Assembly: GCA_963971305.1 (NCBI GenBank)
Contig: OZ020317.1
Span: 14,712,001 to 14,776,000 of the forward strand
Source: Arcuatula senhousia
Taxonomy: Eukaryota > Mollusca > Bivalvia > Mytilida > Mytilidae
Length of the DNA: 64,000 nucleotides
Direction of reading: 5' to 3'
The notes below the pieces were generated by a model. The model did no database searches. It worked only from the letters and a program-made list of their open reading frames with translations, and was not told where the DNA came from. Shown piece by piece: positions 21,701-33,255 of the stretch; position 1 is the first letter of the stretch, and each line of letters begins with the position of its first letter. A program made the position numbers and the translations under genes.

Positions 21701-22319
21701 GTACCACCGATGATGTAGTGGTTTACGCATCGGTATCACCATGGTCCATAGTTTGATCATTGTCGGGGGTGAAAATTGCATGAATCAATTGTATGAATCA
21801 ATTTTTCGAATCTTTTTTTTAATAACTCCATTTACGAGCAGGCTTGTATTATCGAACGATCCTTAGATTCCTTACTCATTTTGGAAGTGAGAAAAAGGAT
21901 ACTGTAGTCTAAGACTCATTTGTAGAAATCAATAAGATGGCTCACTCGGGGATCGCTACATATTGCAATTAAAGAGAGACTTGCACAAGCTTATAATTTG
22001 CCCCCTTTCGCGTAATAATAAATAGGTTTTAAGATATTCAAATAATCTGTAGGTCCTTGAACTGATAAGTTCAAAGGCAGCTTTCGAACTACGTGTATAT
22101 AGTATATTCTTATTGCAAATTCCTTGTATGAAATATTTGAAAAAAAATATTGTCTGGGTAAAAAAAAAGATTGCTGTAGGACTTTGTCCGTGATCTAAAT
22201 GTACAGTTTTGGTCCCTCCTGTTTTCCAATAATACATGTTCATGCTGAGTGTTTCGGTTGTCATCCCTGTAAAGTGATACATATATATTTAATATAAATA
22301 TATTTTTAATTTGTCAAAG

Positions 22320-22940
22320 GCAAAAATGGCCGGAACAAGTTTGTGAGCGACTGACCTGAAATCGAATCCCATGTAATGGAATCCCTCCCCGATGCTGTAT
22401 CCCAAATATTAAGCGGCTGTGATAAGTATTTATTGAGAAAGCTGTTACGAAAATTTTTTCTCTCCGCCCGCTCACCCATCGCTCTCTCGACTCGACATTC
22501 ACCATTTTATAAGCCGGATGTTTCACTCCGTGGAATTCGGCTAATAAGGTTAATAAAAAGGATATCCCCGCTTCATAAGAAAAATAAGGAATCTGTGAGC
22601 TACTGCTCACTCAGTATACCCCCGCTACCCCCAAAAATTAACTTTATCGGTGAACAGGAAGTAGATATCTGACAGACTTAATTTCGGTACATGTCATAAC
22701 TGAACTCATATATCAAATATCAAGCCCCTATTATAAATATTGGCGGAAAACTGTTACGAAAATTTTCAATATAGTTCAGTTATCTTGGAAATTGACTAAA
22801 ATAAGTCGATAAACAGGAAGTAGATATTGGACCTCATACTGAAGCCATATATATCAAATTCCAAGTCACTGTAATATGTAGTTGCTGGAAAAACTGTTAC
22901 AAAAAGACAGACGGACATGCGGACAGAGGTGAACCAGTAT
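22320..22940. repeat. Repeat-like stretch with overlapping open frames on both strands
   Basis: Two 98-codon frames overlap on opposite strands (22314-22610 minus, 22376-22672 plus) without recognisable domains. Two diverged units, with AACAGGAAGTAGATAT, ATATCAAATATCAAG and CTGGAAAAACTGTTAC-like segments, alternate at 22640-22900. I interpret it as non-coding repeat. Confidence 0.45.
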
Positions 22941-24290
22941 ACACCTCTTCTTCGAAACGGGTCTATAACAATCTATTTAGTCCAATTATCCCCACAGTAC
23001 AATACCCGAGCGCTAATCTTTTCTTCAAGATGTACTTCATTCATGTAAAGTTTCATCAAAATCCATCGTGTGGTCTAGTAGGTGTTGCACTTACGAGATA
23101 TGTGGCCCGGCCCAGACCGACGGACAAACAGCGTTATGTATAACTACGAAATTTAAGTATCTCATACAACGAATGGAACAAATCTTGAGAAACCCTTCCA
23201 ATGCCTTATCATAAAACATGTCTTTAATTCAAATGGTCATAGCTTTTTGCCATCGGATGAAATATTTCTTTGCATCACCGGCCAACCAAATATCTGACTT
23301 TAGACTACCTGAACTCCCATTGAATCTAAAAGTTGAGAAAATTTTACATAATTCAATTGATTATTTCTAATTTAAAAAAAAATCAGCACGGCCTATTGCG
23401 TAACTATTGTTGATCTTTAATAGTTTGGTTGAATTGATAATAAAATTACTAATTCATTACGCGATGGACTGAAAAATTAAATGCTGCATAAATGGTCATG
23501 GGTCAATGTCTCTAAATAATAACCATGGATTTAAATCCCCAAGCGGTGGAATTAACGTGTACATACATATTACACATTACAATACCATGCTGGCATTGGA
23601 GGTGAGTGTGTGATTTTGTTTGTTTTGTTAAGAAGATTTTATTTGTTCAGTTAAATTGTTTTGTATATTGAACAAATTTTTCATTCATCTACCCGTATTA
23701 ATAAACAATATTTACTTGCGTCTAATCGATCGACGTTATCATTTGATATTTTTCCAAATGCTGATATGTACAACTTGAATCGGGTGGATCAATACAGTAT
23801 CTGTTGAGGAAGACTAGTCTACACATTGATCCATTGCCATTCGATCTATGTTCCTAGATCGAACTGTTCAGATCTGATCTTAGGGGCGAAAAAAGTTTTC
23901 TAAATGCAAGGTTGGGGTCCACTGATCACAGGGTGACAGGCCTCGTATATAATTCATTAAAGGCGATAAGCCCGGGTTCCATGTCCCACACACCGGAAAT
24001 CCGACAATGCATCTGTCGGTGGTTTGTTAGATAGCTTAGGCTTCGATTACGTATTTAACCATTAAAATATTTTTGGATCTTTCCGATTGTCTAGCGTCAA
24101 ACCTACTGCACACCAGTGGTAGATTTCCTGGATGCTGTATGTGGTTTTATTTTACATTTATTACAGAGGAACAAGTACTTTTCTGATTCAGCATAACCAA
24201 ATTATCGTTAAATTAATGCCCGCTTTGGTACTGTGTATCACCCAGCGGCCGATCCAGGTCGGGTCTAATTTAGTTAAAACATATTTATTT
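22941..24290. other. Intergenic, no supported gene
   Basis: AT-rich sequence without a recognisable gene. It includes repeat-like CATCAAAATCCATCGTGTGG and a purine/pyrimidine-mixed stretch near 23780-23900. No further structure supported. Confidence 0.35.
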
Positions 24291-24600
24291 AGCCTGGATT
24301 GGGAAACAAGCTTGATGCTTATGTGATCCCTCTCCAGCTAGGTCAGCTAGCAGTTTGCGAGTGTGGCCTTTTGTAGCGGCCCCCATTGAGCCTACTCTTA
24401 TCAAAATCTACAAGGGGTCTTTAACGTGCATGGATATTGCTCTCCGCATTATTACGAGACAACCTTTTATCGTCCCTTCCGAAGGACTAGTATCGTTCCT
24501 TGAGACCATATTCCGAAATAGTGTCAAGAGAGTCAGAGAATTGGTAATGAAATGTTCATCCCAAATGGAGATCGAACCATGAACCTTGGTCCACTACACA
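24291..24600 (+). repeat. Interspersed repeat fragment
   Basis: Begins with CCTGGATTGGGAAACAAGCTT, shared with 13346-13366, and continues with a 75-codon frame (24355-24582; PIEPTLIKIYKGSL, RQPFIVPSEGLVSF). The frame has no domain I recognise and the sequence has the character of a bivalve interspersed repeat. I do not call a gene. Confidence 0.35.
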
Positions 24601-25299
24601 ACAGGAGGGGTTCGGGGGTGTTCTGGGTGCGTAAGAACACCTCCTTTCCTCCGAGAAATTTGTTATTTTCTTATTTTTGTGTCGGTTTTCAGCAGAACTG
24701 ATCTGCCCCCTTTTGTTTATAGCCCACCATGGGTGGTACCCATCCTAGTCATCTGCCAATAAGCACCCCCCGTTTGTTTCCTTCTTTAGTTTTAATAATA
24801 ATTACATATGTATCCATTAATTGGGACACAATCATCAAGACGAAATTTAAAACAAAGAAGCGAATAGACAAAGTTCAACGTTGCATATTTCAAGTTGAAT
24901 TTTGATATCATATTTTAACCCCCCCCCCGCCCCCCCAAAAAAAATCTTTCTTGGAGGAGAGGAAAAACTTTCTATTGGCACGTAAACTGGCTGAGATCGT
25001 AAATTTGCTACGTCAAAAACGTGCACGTTTGAAAATATTTGCATATATTGTTGAACTCGACACCATTTGAAAGTTCAAAGAAACAATTACTGTCTGAAGT
25101 TTAAAGCAAATAATCTTCACTGAATTGATAGCTTCAACGCTCATAAAAATTACATCATCCAATATGAATATGTGATAAAGCAAGAGAAAGTCATATTTTT
25201 CATAAGTCACATTTCATACATTTCAATGTCACATTTCAACCATGTTATATTTTGTGTTACTACGGGACCCTTAGATTGCATTTAATGAGGGAGGAGGGT

Positions 25300-26230
25300 T
25301 GATGCAATTAAACCTTGTTTAACCCATTATTTCTTAAAAGTCAGAGGATCATTGCGGTTTGGGGTTTGTATGACAAACTACCTGTATGTTTTAAGCGAGT
25401 TTCAGATCTGATGGACTTCTACTTCCTGTTTGGGGTTCGGATGCATCTGCGTCCCATGGACACATATTCACCGACTCCAATATTTTTTAAACATTTAAGT
25501 GCACGGATAGCATTTGTTATATTGTTTGCAACTATTCATCGTATGTATTAAATCCTGAACTTCATAGAACTATCAAGACCTTTTAAAAATACATCACAAA
25601 AGGGGGGGGGTGGAGGGGATGCTACCCTCTTTTTTAAATGTATCGAATTAAGTTTCGTGCAAATATTTTTGTCGATATCCTGCTCACCGACGGTCCATAA
25701 CTTGGATACTAGATGTTGGGGATCATGATATTTCACCACTAGATGTGACACCACCCACTAGAAAGTAGGTCACTATGACCTATATTTTACGCATGAATGA
25801 CTTAAGTTAAGTCCATGGTTAAGTTCCATTACTTGGGTACTAGATGTTTTGGGTAAATGTTTTTTTTTACACCACTAGATGTGTCTTGGGTTACATGACA
25901 CCATTCTCGGGAACCATACATGGGAATGATTTGAAACTTCAGTTGGTAGGATGGTTCAATATGACAAACTATACGTCCTAGGCGATTCTGAGACCTTTCG
26001 GCCATCTACTTCCTGTTTGGGACTTAGGCCAATGTGAAAATATGTGAACATGACTATGAAAATTTCTGTCAAGCTTTTCTCAGGAACCGTACATGAGAAT
26101 GATTTGAATCTTGGTAGGATGGTCCAGTATGACAAACTATACCTTCTAAGCGATTTTGATATCTGTCCGACATCTATTTCCTGTTTTTAGCCTAGCGGGG
26201 GCATCGGTGTCCCATGGACACATTCCTTCT
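25300..26230. repeat. Irregular tandem repeats with ATCTACTTCCTGTTTGGG
   Basis: Related units recur: TGACAAACTA followed by CGATTCTGA or similar, then TACTTCCTGTTTGGG, then GTCCCATGGACACAT (25455 and 26210). They resemble the CTACTTCCTGTTTAACG arrays elsewhere in the window. Small frames here are incidental. Confidence 0.5.
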
Positions 26231-26500
26231 TTATTTAGTTCTTCAAGGAATCGTCGCGAAACTTTGTACTATAGACGTACACGTGCATGAATATGGAACG
26301 AAACAACTTGAATTAAATGTATCACTAGTGCCTACATATATACAAAGCAGAGGGATATACCAGTAATGTTTAATTCTGGTCCGTTCGTCCGTTCGTCCCA
26401 TATGTTTAACTGCTGGTTTAAGTTTATTTTCCGTGTTGCAAGGTTGGGACATTTTGTCTTTTGCACATAAGAATTGCCAACGGCAAGAGTGTAACTACTT

Positions 26501-26586
26501 CCATTAACCTATAGCTTTTGTCTCATTTCAGAGGATGGCAGTCCACCATTAACCTATAGCTTTTGTCTCATTTCAGAGGATGGCAG
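26501..26586 (+). promoter_or_regulatory. Tandemly duplicated splice acceptor and start codon
   Basis: A 41-bp unit ending CTCATTTCAGAGGATGGCAG occurs twice, at 26501-26541 and 26546-26586 (period 45). Each copy has a polypyrimidine-like tract, an AG acceptor (exon starts at 26532 or 26577) and an ATG. The ATG of copy 1 (26535) is in phase with the main start but opens only MAVHH and a stop. Copy 2 supplies the start of the long frame. Use of the upstream acceptor would place a five-codon uORF in the leader. Confidence 0.8.
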
Positions 26587-28556
26587 CTGGTTTAATTTTC
26601 CTAAAGCGAGTGGTGAGAGGGAACGTCTATTATGCTCTTAGAAGGAACAAACCGCTAAAAACTCTTATTTATGGATTTTTATTATTATTGGTGAGTGTGT
26701 ACACCATTTATCATTTATACTTTGGACCAGGCTACATGCTATATATTCACAAAGACATTAGGTCTGCTTGCACCATACCGGAAGTGAATCCATTCGATCC
26801 GGAAATAATGAAGTTCTTTTGGAGACCGGATCCAATAGTTTGTTCGAAAGACTCGGAACTGGTTTACTTTGACTATGATTCAAAACTTCATATAAACAGA
26901 TCCCGGACTGGGAGTATGGCGATAGTCTGTAATTACCGCGAAGTTAAGCGAAAAGATGATTATAATGTTGAATTCGGACCGGAGACATGGTTCAATGATT
27001 CCGTCGTGGTGCGGACCGATCACATCAAGGTGGAATGCATCCATAACAGGAAGGTCATATACAACAGGTTACATTTTCAAGTTTATAGAAATGAAAATTT
27101 CCGGAACCGGAAACCGACTGATTCGCCAAAATATAATATACTTTTATTTGGTATGGATTCTTTATCACGATTAGCTGCAATTCGCGAATTACCTAAAACC
27201 ATGTCGTATCTCGAAAATATTCTTGGTGCATTTACGTTAAAAGGTTATACAAAAGTTGGCGATAACACATTACCGAATCTCGTGCCGATATTAACCGGGG
27301 AGTATGCGTTTTCGGAAAAATTTCCCGTAAAAAAAGGATTGTCTTTCGATAATCATCCGTTGATTTGGAAAAATATTACATCCCTTGGAGGCGCAACTTT
27401 GTTTCTAGAAGACTGGCCGAGAATAAATACTTTTAATCTTGGAACGAGTGGCGGGGGAGGATTTATGAAACCGCCTACAAACCACTACATGCGGCCATAT
27501 TATCTGGCAATAAGCCAAACGGAAATGTTCGAATCGCCGGTCAGCGACGTGTTGCAATTCTTTGAAGACAAAAATGTAAAAATAGGATCTAAATCTTACT
27601 TGTGTTACGGAGATAAAACAATGCATGGGATAGCAATAGAATATTTCAAAAGATTTTTGGTCGCGTACAAACGAGATCTTAAATTTACGTTAGTTTGGAG
27701 CAACAAACTAAGTCATAATTATGTAAATTTCATTAAGTTAGCAGACGATGACTTGCTAGAGTTAATGATGTTTATGAAAAACGAAGGATTTCTTGAGAAT
27801 TCATTCTTGTTATTTTTGAGTGATCACGGATCGCGATTGGACAAGATCCGTAACACTCCCATTGGTCGTCTGGAAGAGAGATTGCCGCTACTCTCGATTG
27901 TTGTTCCTCAAGAAATTAGAAACAAATATCCCCATTTGGTGAAAAATTTAAGAAACAATATCAATCGACTTACTTCTCCGTTCGATACGCATGCGACCTT
28001 AGTTGACATTCTAAATGAGAATTTTGACGGCAAGAAAGATCTGCCTTCTGCCAATGGTATAGGAGTAAGTTTATTCCGCCCGGTTTCGGAACGCCGATCT
28101 TGTGAAGATGCTGGAATCGATGAACATAATTGTGTTTGCTACGCTACAGAAACAGTAAACGTCTCAAATCCAGTAGCTATTAGACTCGCATCATATATTT
28201 TACAGTTAATAAATGAAGAAATTCGCGGAGAAAAATGTGTAGTGCTTTCTTTAGACAGTATTTTGAGTGCAAAACGAGTAAAATCGCAACTCGGCTACGA
28301 CTCGAACAATCAAAACAAAAAGCCGCTTTTGTACATGTTTTATCGTCCTAAGGACGACCATCGAGAGCGATATCAGCTTTTGATCAAGGCAAATCCGAGC
28401 GGTGCTACGTTCGAAGCTACGATTGAGCATCGGTCTTTAGCAGATTTCACATTACTAGGAGACATAAGTCGGACGAATTCATATGGGAATCAATCAGCCT
28501 GCATTACAAATCCAGAACGCACTAGACTAAAGAAGTTTTGCTATTGTGTTCAGTAA
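26580..28556 (+). CDS. DUF229-type alkaline-phosphatase-fold type II membrane protein
   Basis: 658 residues in one coding exon, preceded by a splice acceptor, so at least one 5' non-coding exon is expected upstream. A short basic N-terminus is followed by one membrane segment (residues 28-48), predicting a type II Golgi-like topology. The lumenal part contains YNILLFGMDSLSR (about 185-197), GYTKVGDNTLPNLVPILTG (222-240), LVWSNKLSHNYVNF (371-384), FLSDHGSR (412-419) and SPFDTHATLVDIL (466-478). These are the hallmark segments of the DUF229 family, related to sulfatases and alkaline phosphatases; D193, D415, H416 and H471 are likely metal-site residues. The C-terminus is Cys-rich (CEDAG...CVCY, CYCVQ). 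The substrate is unknown. The frame is intact, so the gene looks functional. No neighbour suggests a pathway. Confidence 0.9.
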   Translation: MAAGLIFLKRVVRGNVYYALRRNKPLKTLIYGFLLLLVSVYTIYHLYFGPGYMLYIHKDIRSACTIPEVNPFDPEIMKFFWRPDPIVCSKDSELVYFDYDSKLHINRSRTGSMAIVCNYREVKRKDDYNVEFGPETWFNDSVVVRTDHIKVECIHNRKVIYNRLHFQVYRNENFRNRKPTDSPKYNILLFGMDSLSRLAAIRELPKTMSYLENILGAFTLKGYTKVGDNTLPNLVPILTGEYAFSEKFPVKKGLSFDNHPLIWKNITSLGGATLFLEDWPRINTFNLGTSGGGGFMKPPTNHYMRPYYLAISQTEMFESPVSDVLQFFEDKNVKIGSKSYLCYGDKTMHGIAIEYFKRFLVAYKRDLKFTLVWSNKLSHNYVNFIKLADDDLLELMMFMKNEGFLENSFLLFLSDHGSRLDKIRNTPIGRLEERLPLLSIVVPQEIRNKYPHLVKNLRNNINRLTSPFDTHATLVDILNENFDGKKDLPSANGIGVSLFRPVSERRSCEDAGIDEHNCVCYATETVNVSNPVAIRLASYILQLINEEIRGEKCVVLSLDSILSAKRVKSQLGYDSNNQNKKPLLYMFYRPKDDHRERYQLLIKANPSGATFEATIEHRSLADFTLLGDISRTNSYGNQSACITNPERTRLKKFCYCVQ

Positions 28557-29050
28557 TTCACAATTCATATACTATGCAAACAGCTGCACAGCAGTTCACC
28601 CCAGTGCACTGCATGATGCCACTTTGGTCCGCATTTCTATTTATATAATGTCGCCAGGTGTGGATTTATGGTGCATTCGATAACCGATCGATAGAATGTT
28701 CCCCGAGAGACTGTCATGAACGCATGGGCCTAATTCCAGGATTTTTAAAGACTGATGTATTTTTTTCGCATTTTTGACTATAATACGACTGATATTTTGC
28801 AAATAAGACGTTAATGCTTGCCCAATCTCAAAGATACGTAAATGCTTGCACAATCTCAAAACTCATAAACGTGTACCATTTAGGTGCATGCTTTGTGTGC
28901 TTTTTGTTGTTTTTTACAGTTTTTTATTGACTAATGAATTTTGTCGAAATTTATGATTTACCAATTTAGTATTATATATGCAATAACTAGCCAGGGTAAT
29001 TGAACTTTTACTAATACACAAATTATGTTTCTTTAAACAATTACTTGTTT
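28557..29050. other. 3' flank of the DUF229 gene
   Basis: AT-rich sequence with a tandem pair CGTAAATGCTTGCACAATCT and similar (about 28810-28858). I see no convincing polyadenylation signal and no further gene. Confidence 0.4.
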
Positions 29051-29054
29051 TCAC

Positions 29055-29255
29055 GGACTATAAAATGATGAATGTCGGGCGGGCGGAGATGAAACTTCTG
29101 TAACAGTTTTTTTTTCAGCAACTGCTTATCACTCCCATTTGATATTTGGTATATACAGCATAAGGATTGGGTCCTTTAACGTGGGATTTCAGGTTTGTCG
29201 CTCACCTGCTTCCTGTTTAACGAAATCAGGCAATTTTTGACTTTGACAGATTTTT
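29055..29255 (+). repeat. Second copy of the CACCTACTTCCTGTTTAACG repeat
   Basis: Same motif order as 12905-13125: TAAAATGATGAATGTCGGGC, AGCAACTGCTTATCACT, ATTTGGTATATACAGCAT, CACCTGCTTCCTGTTTAACG. Non-coding. Confidence 0.7.
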
Positions 29256-29738
29256 TTATTTATTCCAATAGAAATGAAGCGACCTTTCAGTCGTAAAATT
29301 GCGGCGATAGAGAAAATACAAACTAACAAACATTTAATTTACCGATATAAGATAAGATAAATTTATTAAGTCCAATTAAGGGCCCAAGACGGCATGATGA
29401 CAAAACATAACAATTACAATTGTTCTATAACAATCAGTTTTACTATGACCAAAAAAAAATCACCTAAAAAGGACGCGATTAGAACAAGGAAACCAACTTA
29501 ACATAATTTAAATTGAAAACTACAAATAAAACTTGTAACACTATATGCCGTTACTTTCGTATATGGGGCATAAAAAACAATCAAACAAAGCAGACATACT
29601 GGAGAATGGTCTTATCAAATTTTTATTTTTTTCAAATTTCAAATTTATTAGCACAAGTTACTCCTAATGAAGGACAAAAGGCTACAAACAATAAATTGAC
29701 AAAATACAACAAATAATAATAGCATGTACAAATGAAAC

Positions 29739-29939
29739 TTAAGTGTCTCCTGTCCTCAGTGTCATTGACTGTTTTAAAAAGGATCCCAGAAGTTTCACTT
29801 CTTGACTATTATTTGGGTTTAAGATTAAATTTTGCTTTATTTCGTTTTGTGAAGAAGAATCAATGTTAATTTTATCAAAATATATTTTCCTGCAATTTTC
29901 GTTAATTTTGCAACTAAAAAGAAAGTGACTCTCATCTGA
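29739..29939 (-). pseudogene. LINE ORF2 C-terminal scrap
   Basis: The minus strand is open for 66 codons down to a TAA and reads SDESHFLFSCKINENC, then RKIYFDKINID, and ends GSFLKQSMTLRTGDT. The ESHFLF-C knuckle followed by a C-terminal helix is typical of the end of invertebrate LINE ORF2 proteins, as at 8817-9203. A TAG precedes it in frame, so it is a truncated fragment. Confidence 0.55.
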
Positions 29940-31433
29940 CTAGACTATTGTGATCTTAGGTTCCGATAGTAATACAATACACAACACGGTTGTGAGAAAC
30001 TATAAAGGTAGTGAGGTTATCATGTCGTACAAGAGATGGAATCACAAATATTTCCTCTGCTAGACTGATATCAAAAGCTTTTTAGACAGCAACTTGAACT
30101 CCCGAAAAACGCAGGTGCTCGGGTGCTCTGAAATTTCAACTTTCAACTTTTATTAACAACGCTCAGACAGTGTAACGTGAGGTATAATGAACTGATTCAC
30201 GGCCGTCATTCGGTATCGTGAGTTTTTGACTCGTGAAGGAATCGACAACGGCGGCAAAGTATAGAAAGCTGCTCGTGGAGGGAGGAGGCGACGGTTCGTG
30301 GTGGAGCATAAACTATAATTTTTCTGAAAGTTGATTTATTTCACTCAATATCAAAGTTATTTGAAGAAAAGTAAAGAAAATAAAACTGTCTCACAAAATG
30401 ATTGTTTTTACTCTGTAGAATGGGAAAAAAAGTACACGAAAAAGCTTTACCAATTTTGAGAATTAATTAAAGGCGTTACTGCACCCTATATTTTTGGGGG
30501 TCATAAAAAGGACATTTTTTATACAAATATGTATTAAATTGCACAAAAATGACGTTTTAAGCATATCATTATATCCAAAACAATTTTTGCCACATCTTGA
30601 CAGCTAATATGAAACGAAAAGTTATTGAAATGTAATAAAATTTCATTTTTTCCAAAAAAAGATGCTGTTATTGCTCGTGAAGAATGCGGCGACGATTTAT
30701 CGCTCGTGAAGTAGCAAGCGTGACCAGTAAAAAATGGCCTCAAAATAGTTAGATCAAACTAAATCGGCAATTAAGTAGGCACAAAAAGTAAATCCAAATT
30801 AAAAAAATATATATAGATACGGTTATTCCGGTAATCTACAGATCATACGTGGTCAATCTCTCATAATTTAGATACAATACGGACCAAAACTTGGAGAAAG
30901 ATTATAGACAAATATATAAATATGTTGAAAAAATTAAAATAAAATTCATAAATGAACATTTTCTTCAATATGTGCAGCCAAACATTCATTTACATATCGC
31001 CGTTTGTAAAAATGCTTACTATTGTAGTTATCATTACATGTATGTTCTTCATTGTATATTCAGTGAAATGTAAAGGCAAAAGATCTACTTTGCGGAAATG
31101 ATTGACTAGACCTTTTTACTGTCTAATCGCTCATCACAATTTAATATTGGATCAGTTTAAGTTAATAGTACATGATTGGGCCCGACGCGAGTTTTGCCAA
31201 TGAAAAACTTATCACACAACATACCCATATCAGAAAGGTGAGTTAGATGGTACATCACCTCGATTTTTTATTGTGAATCTCTATGGTTATTTATACATGT
31301 TTTAAAACAAAAAATGGGAATGAAAATGTTAAAACAATTATTGGGTAGAGTTGAACATTCTTGTAAAAATTCAATTTAGTATTCTTTGGCAGCAATATTA
31401 ACCATTTGATATTTACTTTAAATGTAAATTTAA

Positions 31434-31841
31434 ACGAAGGAACTTGAGGTAAAGGACACTACAGATTCTAGGAGGTCTGCTTCATATTTGGATCTATTTC
31501 TCGAAATTGACACACAAGGAAGGCTTTGTACAAAGCTCTATGACAAACGTGATGACTTCAACTTTCCAATAGTTAACTTTCCCTTTCTGTGTAGCAACAT
31601 TCCGTCCGCTCCAGCATATGGAGTTTACGTATCACAATTGATTCGTTATTCCAGAGCATGTGGGGAGTACAACGACTTCCTTGATAGAGCTACACGGCTG
31701 ACAAGCAAATTGTTAACACAGGGGTACGTTGCTCCCAGGTTGTTGTCATCACTCAAGAAATTTTACGGACGACATCATGTGCTTGTATGCAAATACGGGA
31801 TTTCTATCTCTCAGATGAGCACAGATGTTGGTTTGACATAG
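31434..31841 (+). pseudogene. Penelope-like RT C-terminal fragment
   Basis: Open frame reading KDTTDSRRSASYLDLFLEID, then KLYDKRDDFNFPIVNFPF, then APAYGVYVSQLIRYSRAC, ending SQMSTDVGLT. Order and motifs (YLDL-LEID, LYDKRDDF-FPIVNFP, YGVYISQLIRYAR) match the region downstream of the YLDD catalytic box in Penelope-like reverse transcriptases. The catalytic part is missing, so it is a 5'-truncated fragment, complementary to the N-terminal debris at 791-1548 but not joined to it. Downstream sequence to about 32000 (GCAACGTGACGGGTGTGCT) is likely element tail; a similar GTGACGGGTGTGCT occurs at 18101. Confidence 0.75.
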
Positions 31842-32896
31842 AGTTTTGTAATGTCATCCTTTCCGGATTTGACCAACACTTAATCGATCTTTGGCAACGT
31901 GACGGGTGTGCTATAGCAAGCAGGAACTGCTTACTCTTCCGGAGCACCTGAGTTCACTCTCGTTTCGACTTGAGTTCGCGTTGCTGAATGCGGTTTTGTT
32001 GTTATGTGTGTGTGTTTTATGTTGTTATGTGGTTTGTTTTGTTGTGGTGGTTTTTTGTCTGCCGGTTTTGTCTTTGTCTTCACGGTTTTATGATACTGAT
32101 TACCCCTTTGGTACACCTTTGCTTCTTTCAATTTTAAACTTGTATCACTTTTTAAGCATTACCACGATCAAGTGTGTGAGTGATCGCGCTTCACTAAATT
32201 ATTAATGTTTGAAGTGTTGAGTCGTATTCTAATTCGATATGATTCTAAGTTACATGATAACAAGTGTTTACACGAGAGTTGCTCTATTATATATTTTTGT
32301 CTTTATGTCTCAGTTTTTCTTCTGTTGAGCTGAACTTTAAGGGTAATCAGTACAATTTGAACGTTAATGAAGAAAATCTTAGTATATGTACAACTCAAAC
32401 GGCATATTATCAGAACAAATAAAGTATAGTAGGACCTTTTTATTATATTGACACATTTATTTAGTTGAAGATAATACAGGGGGTTTTTTTTGGTACAGTT
32501 TTTTCCGTTAAAAATGTATTTTGAATAAGGACAAAATATCCCTTTAACTTAAAAATAATAGAATTAACCATGAAAACATTATGACAAATTGATAAGAAAA
32601 TATTATAACCTTTATTAATGCAAACATGTCCCAATTAGGGATAACAGCATACATTTACAATAGAAAACATAAATACAGAATTATAACTTGGTCCTGTTAC
32701 GGTTTATTTTTGAATTCTATATGCAGCCTTTGTTGTACACATACTGAAAAATCAGTTAAAAATTGCACCATTTTAAGGTAAACATATCGATGAACCTTAA
32801 TGGGCGTTATTTTTACTCTGTGTTATGTTTTGATTTGTAAGAATTGACCAATTGGAGAAAATATGGGTCTATAAATGACAAATTTAATAGCGCCGC

Positions 32897-33255
32897 ATTT
32901 TATGAAAGTTCTTGCATAACGACGGGTGCAAGTTCCATTATCTTTGAACCTATTTCTTTGTTGTTTTCAACCGGTTTTTGTGTCTGATCTTCAACTTGTG
33001 GTGTCGTCTTTTCCGTTGGTGTTATTGGTCCATCATCGACAAGTGTTATTGTCTCATCTTCGACTAGTGTGGATGTTTCATCTTCTACTGGTGTTACTGT
33101 TTCATCTTGGACTTGCGTGGCTGTTTCATCTTCAACTGGTGTTACTGTCTCGTCTTCGACTGGTGTTGTGGTCGTCGTCCCATTTTCTCCTGGTGTTGTT
33201 GTTTGTACCTTTCTTCTCTTTTTATTGCCCAATGTCTCTTTCTGTTGTCATAATT
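32897..33255 (-). CDS. Acidic-repeat open frame, unrecognised
   Basis: The minus-strand frame reads GNKKRRKVQ, then five or so near-copies of an eight-residue unit (TPVEDETV), and ends KIMELAPVVMQELS. The basic start followed by acidic Thr-rich repeats looks like a low-complexity linker, not an enzyme. A TGA lies just upstream in frame, so the start is unclear: a TTG at 33232 or an upstream splice acceptor would be needed. A possible AATAAA lies near 32608-32613 on this strand. It is inside the 30198-33947 element and may be its cargo or a captured exon. Function unknown. Confidence 0.35.

Noticed and set aside
26956..27174. 72-codon plus frame inside the DUF229 gene
   Set aside because: Out-of-frame shadow of the 658-codon gene.
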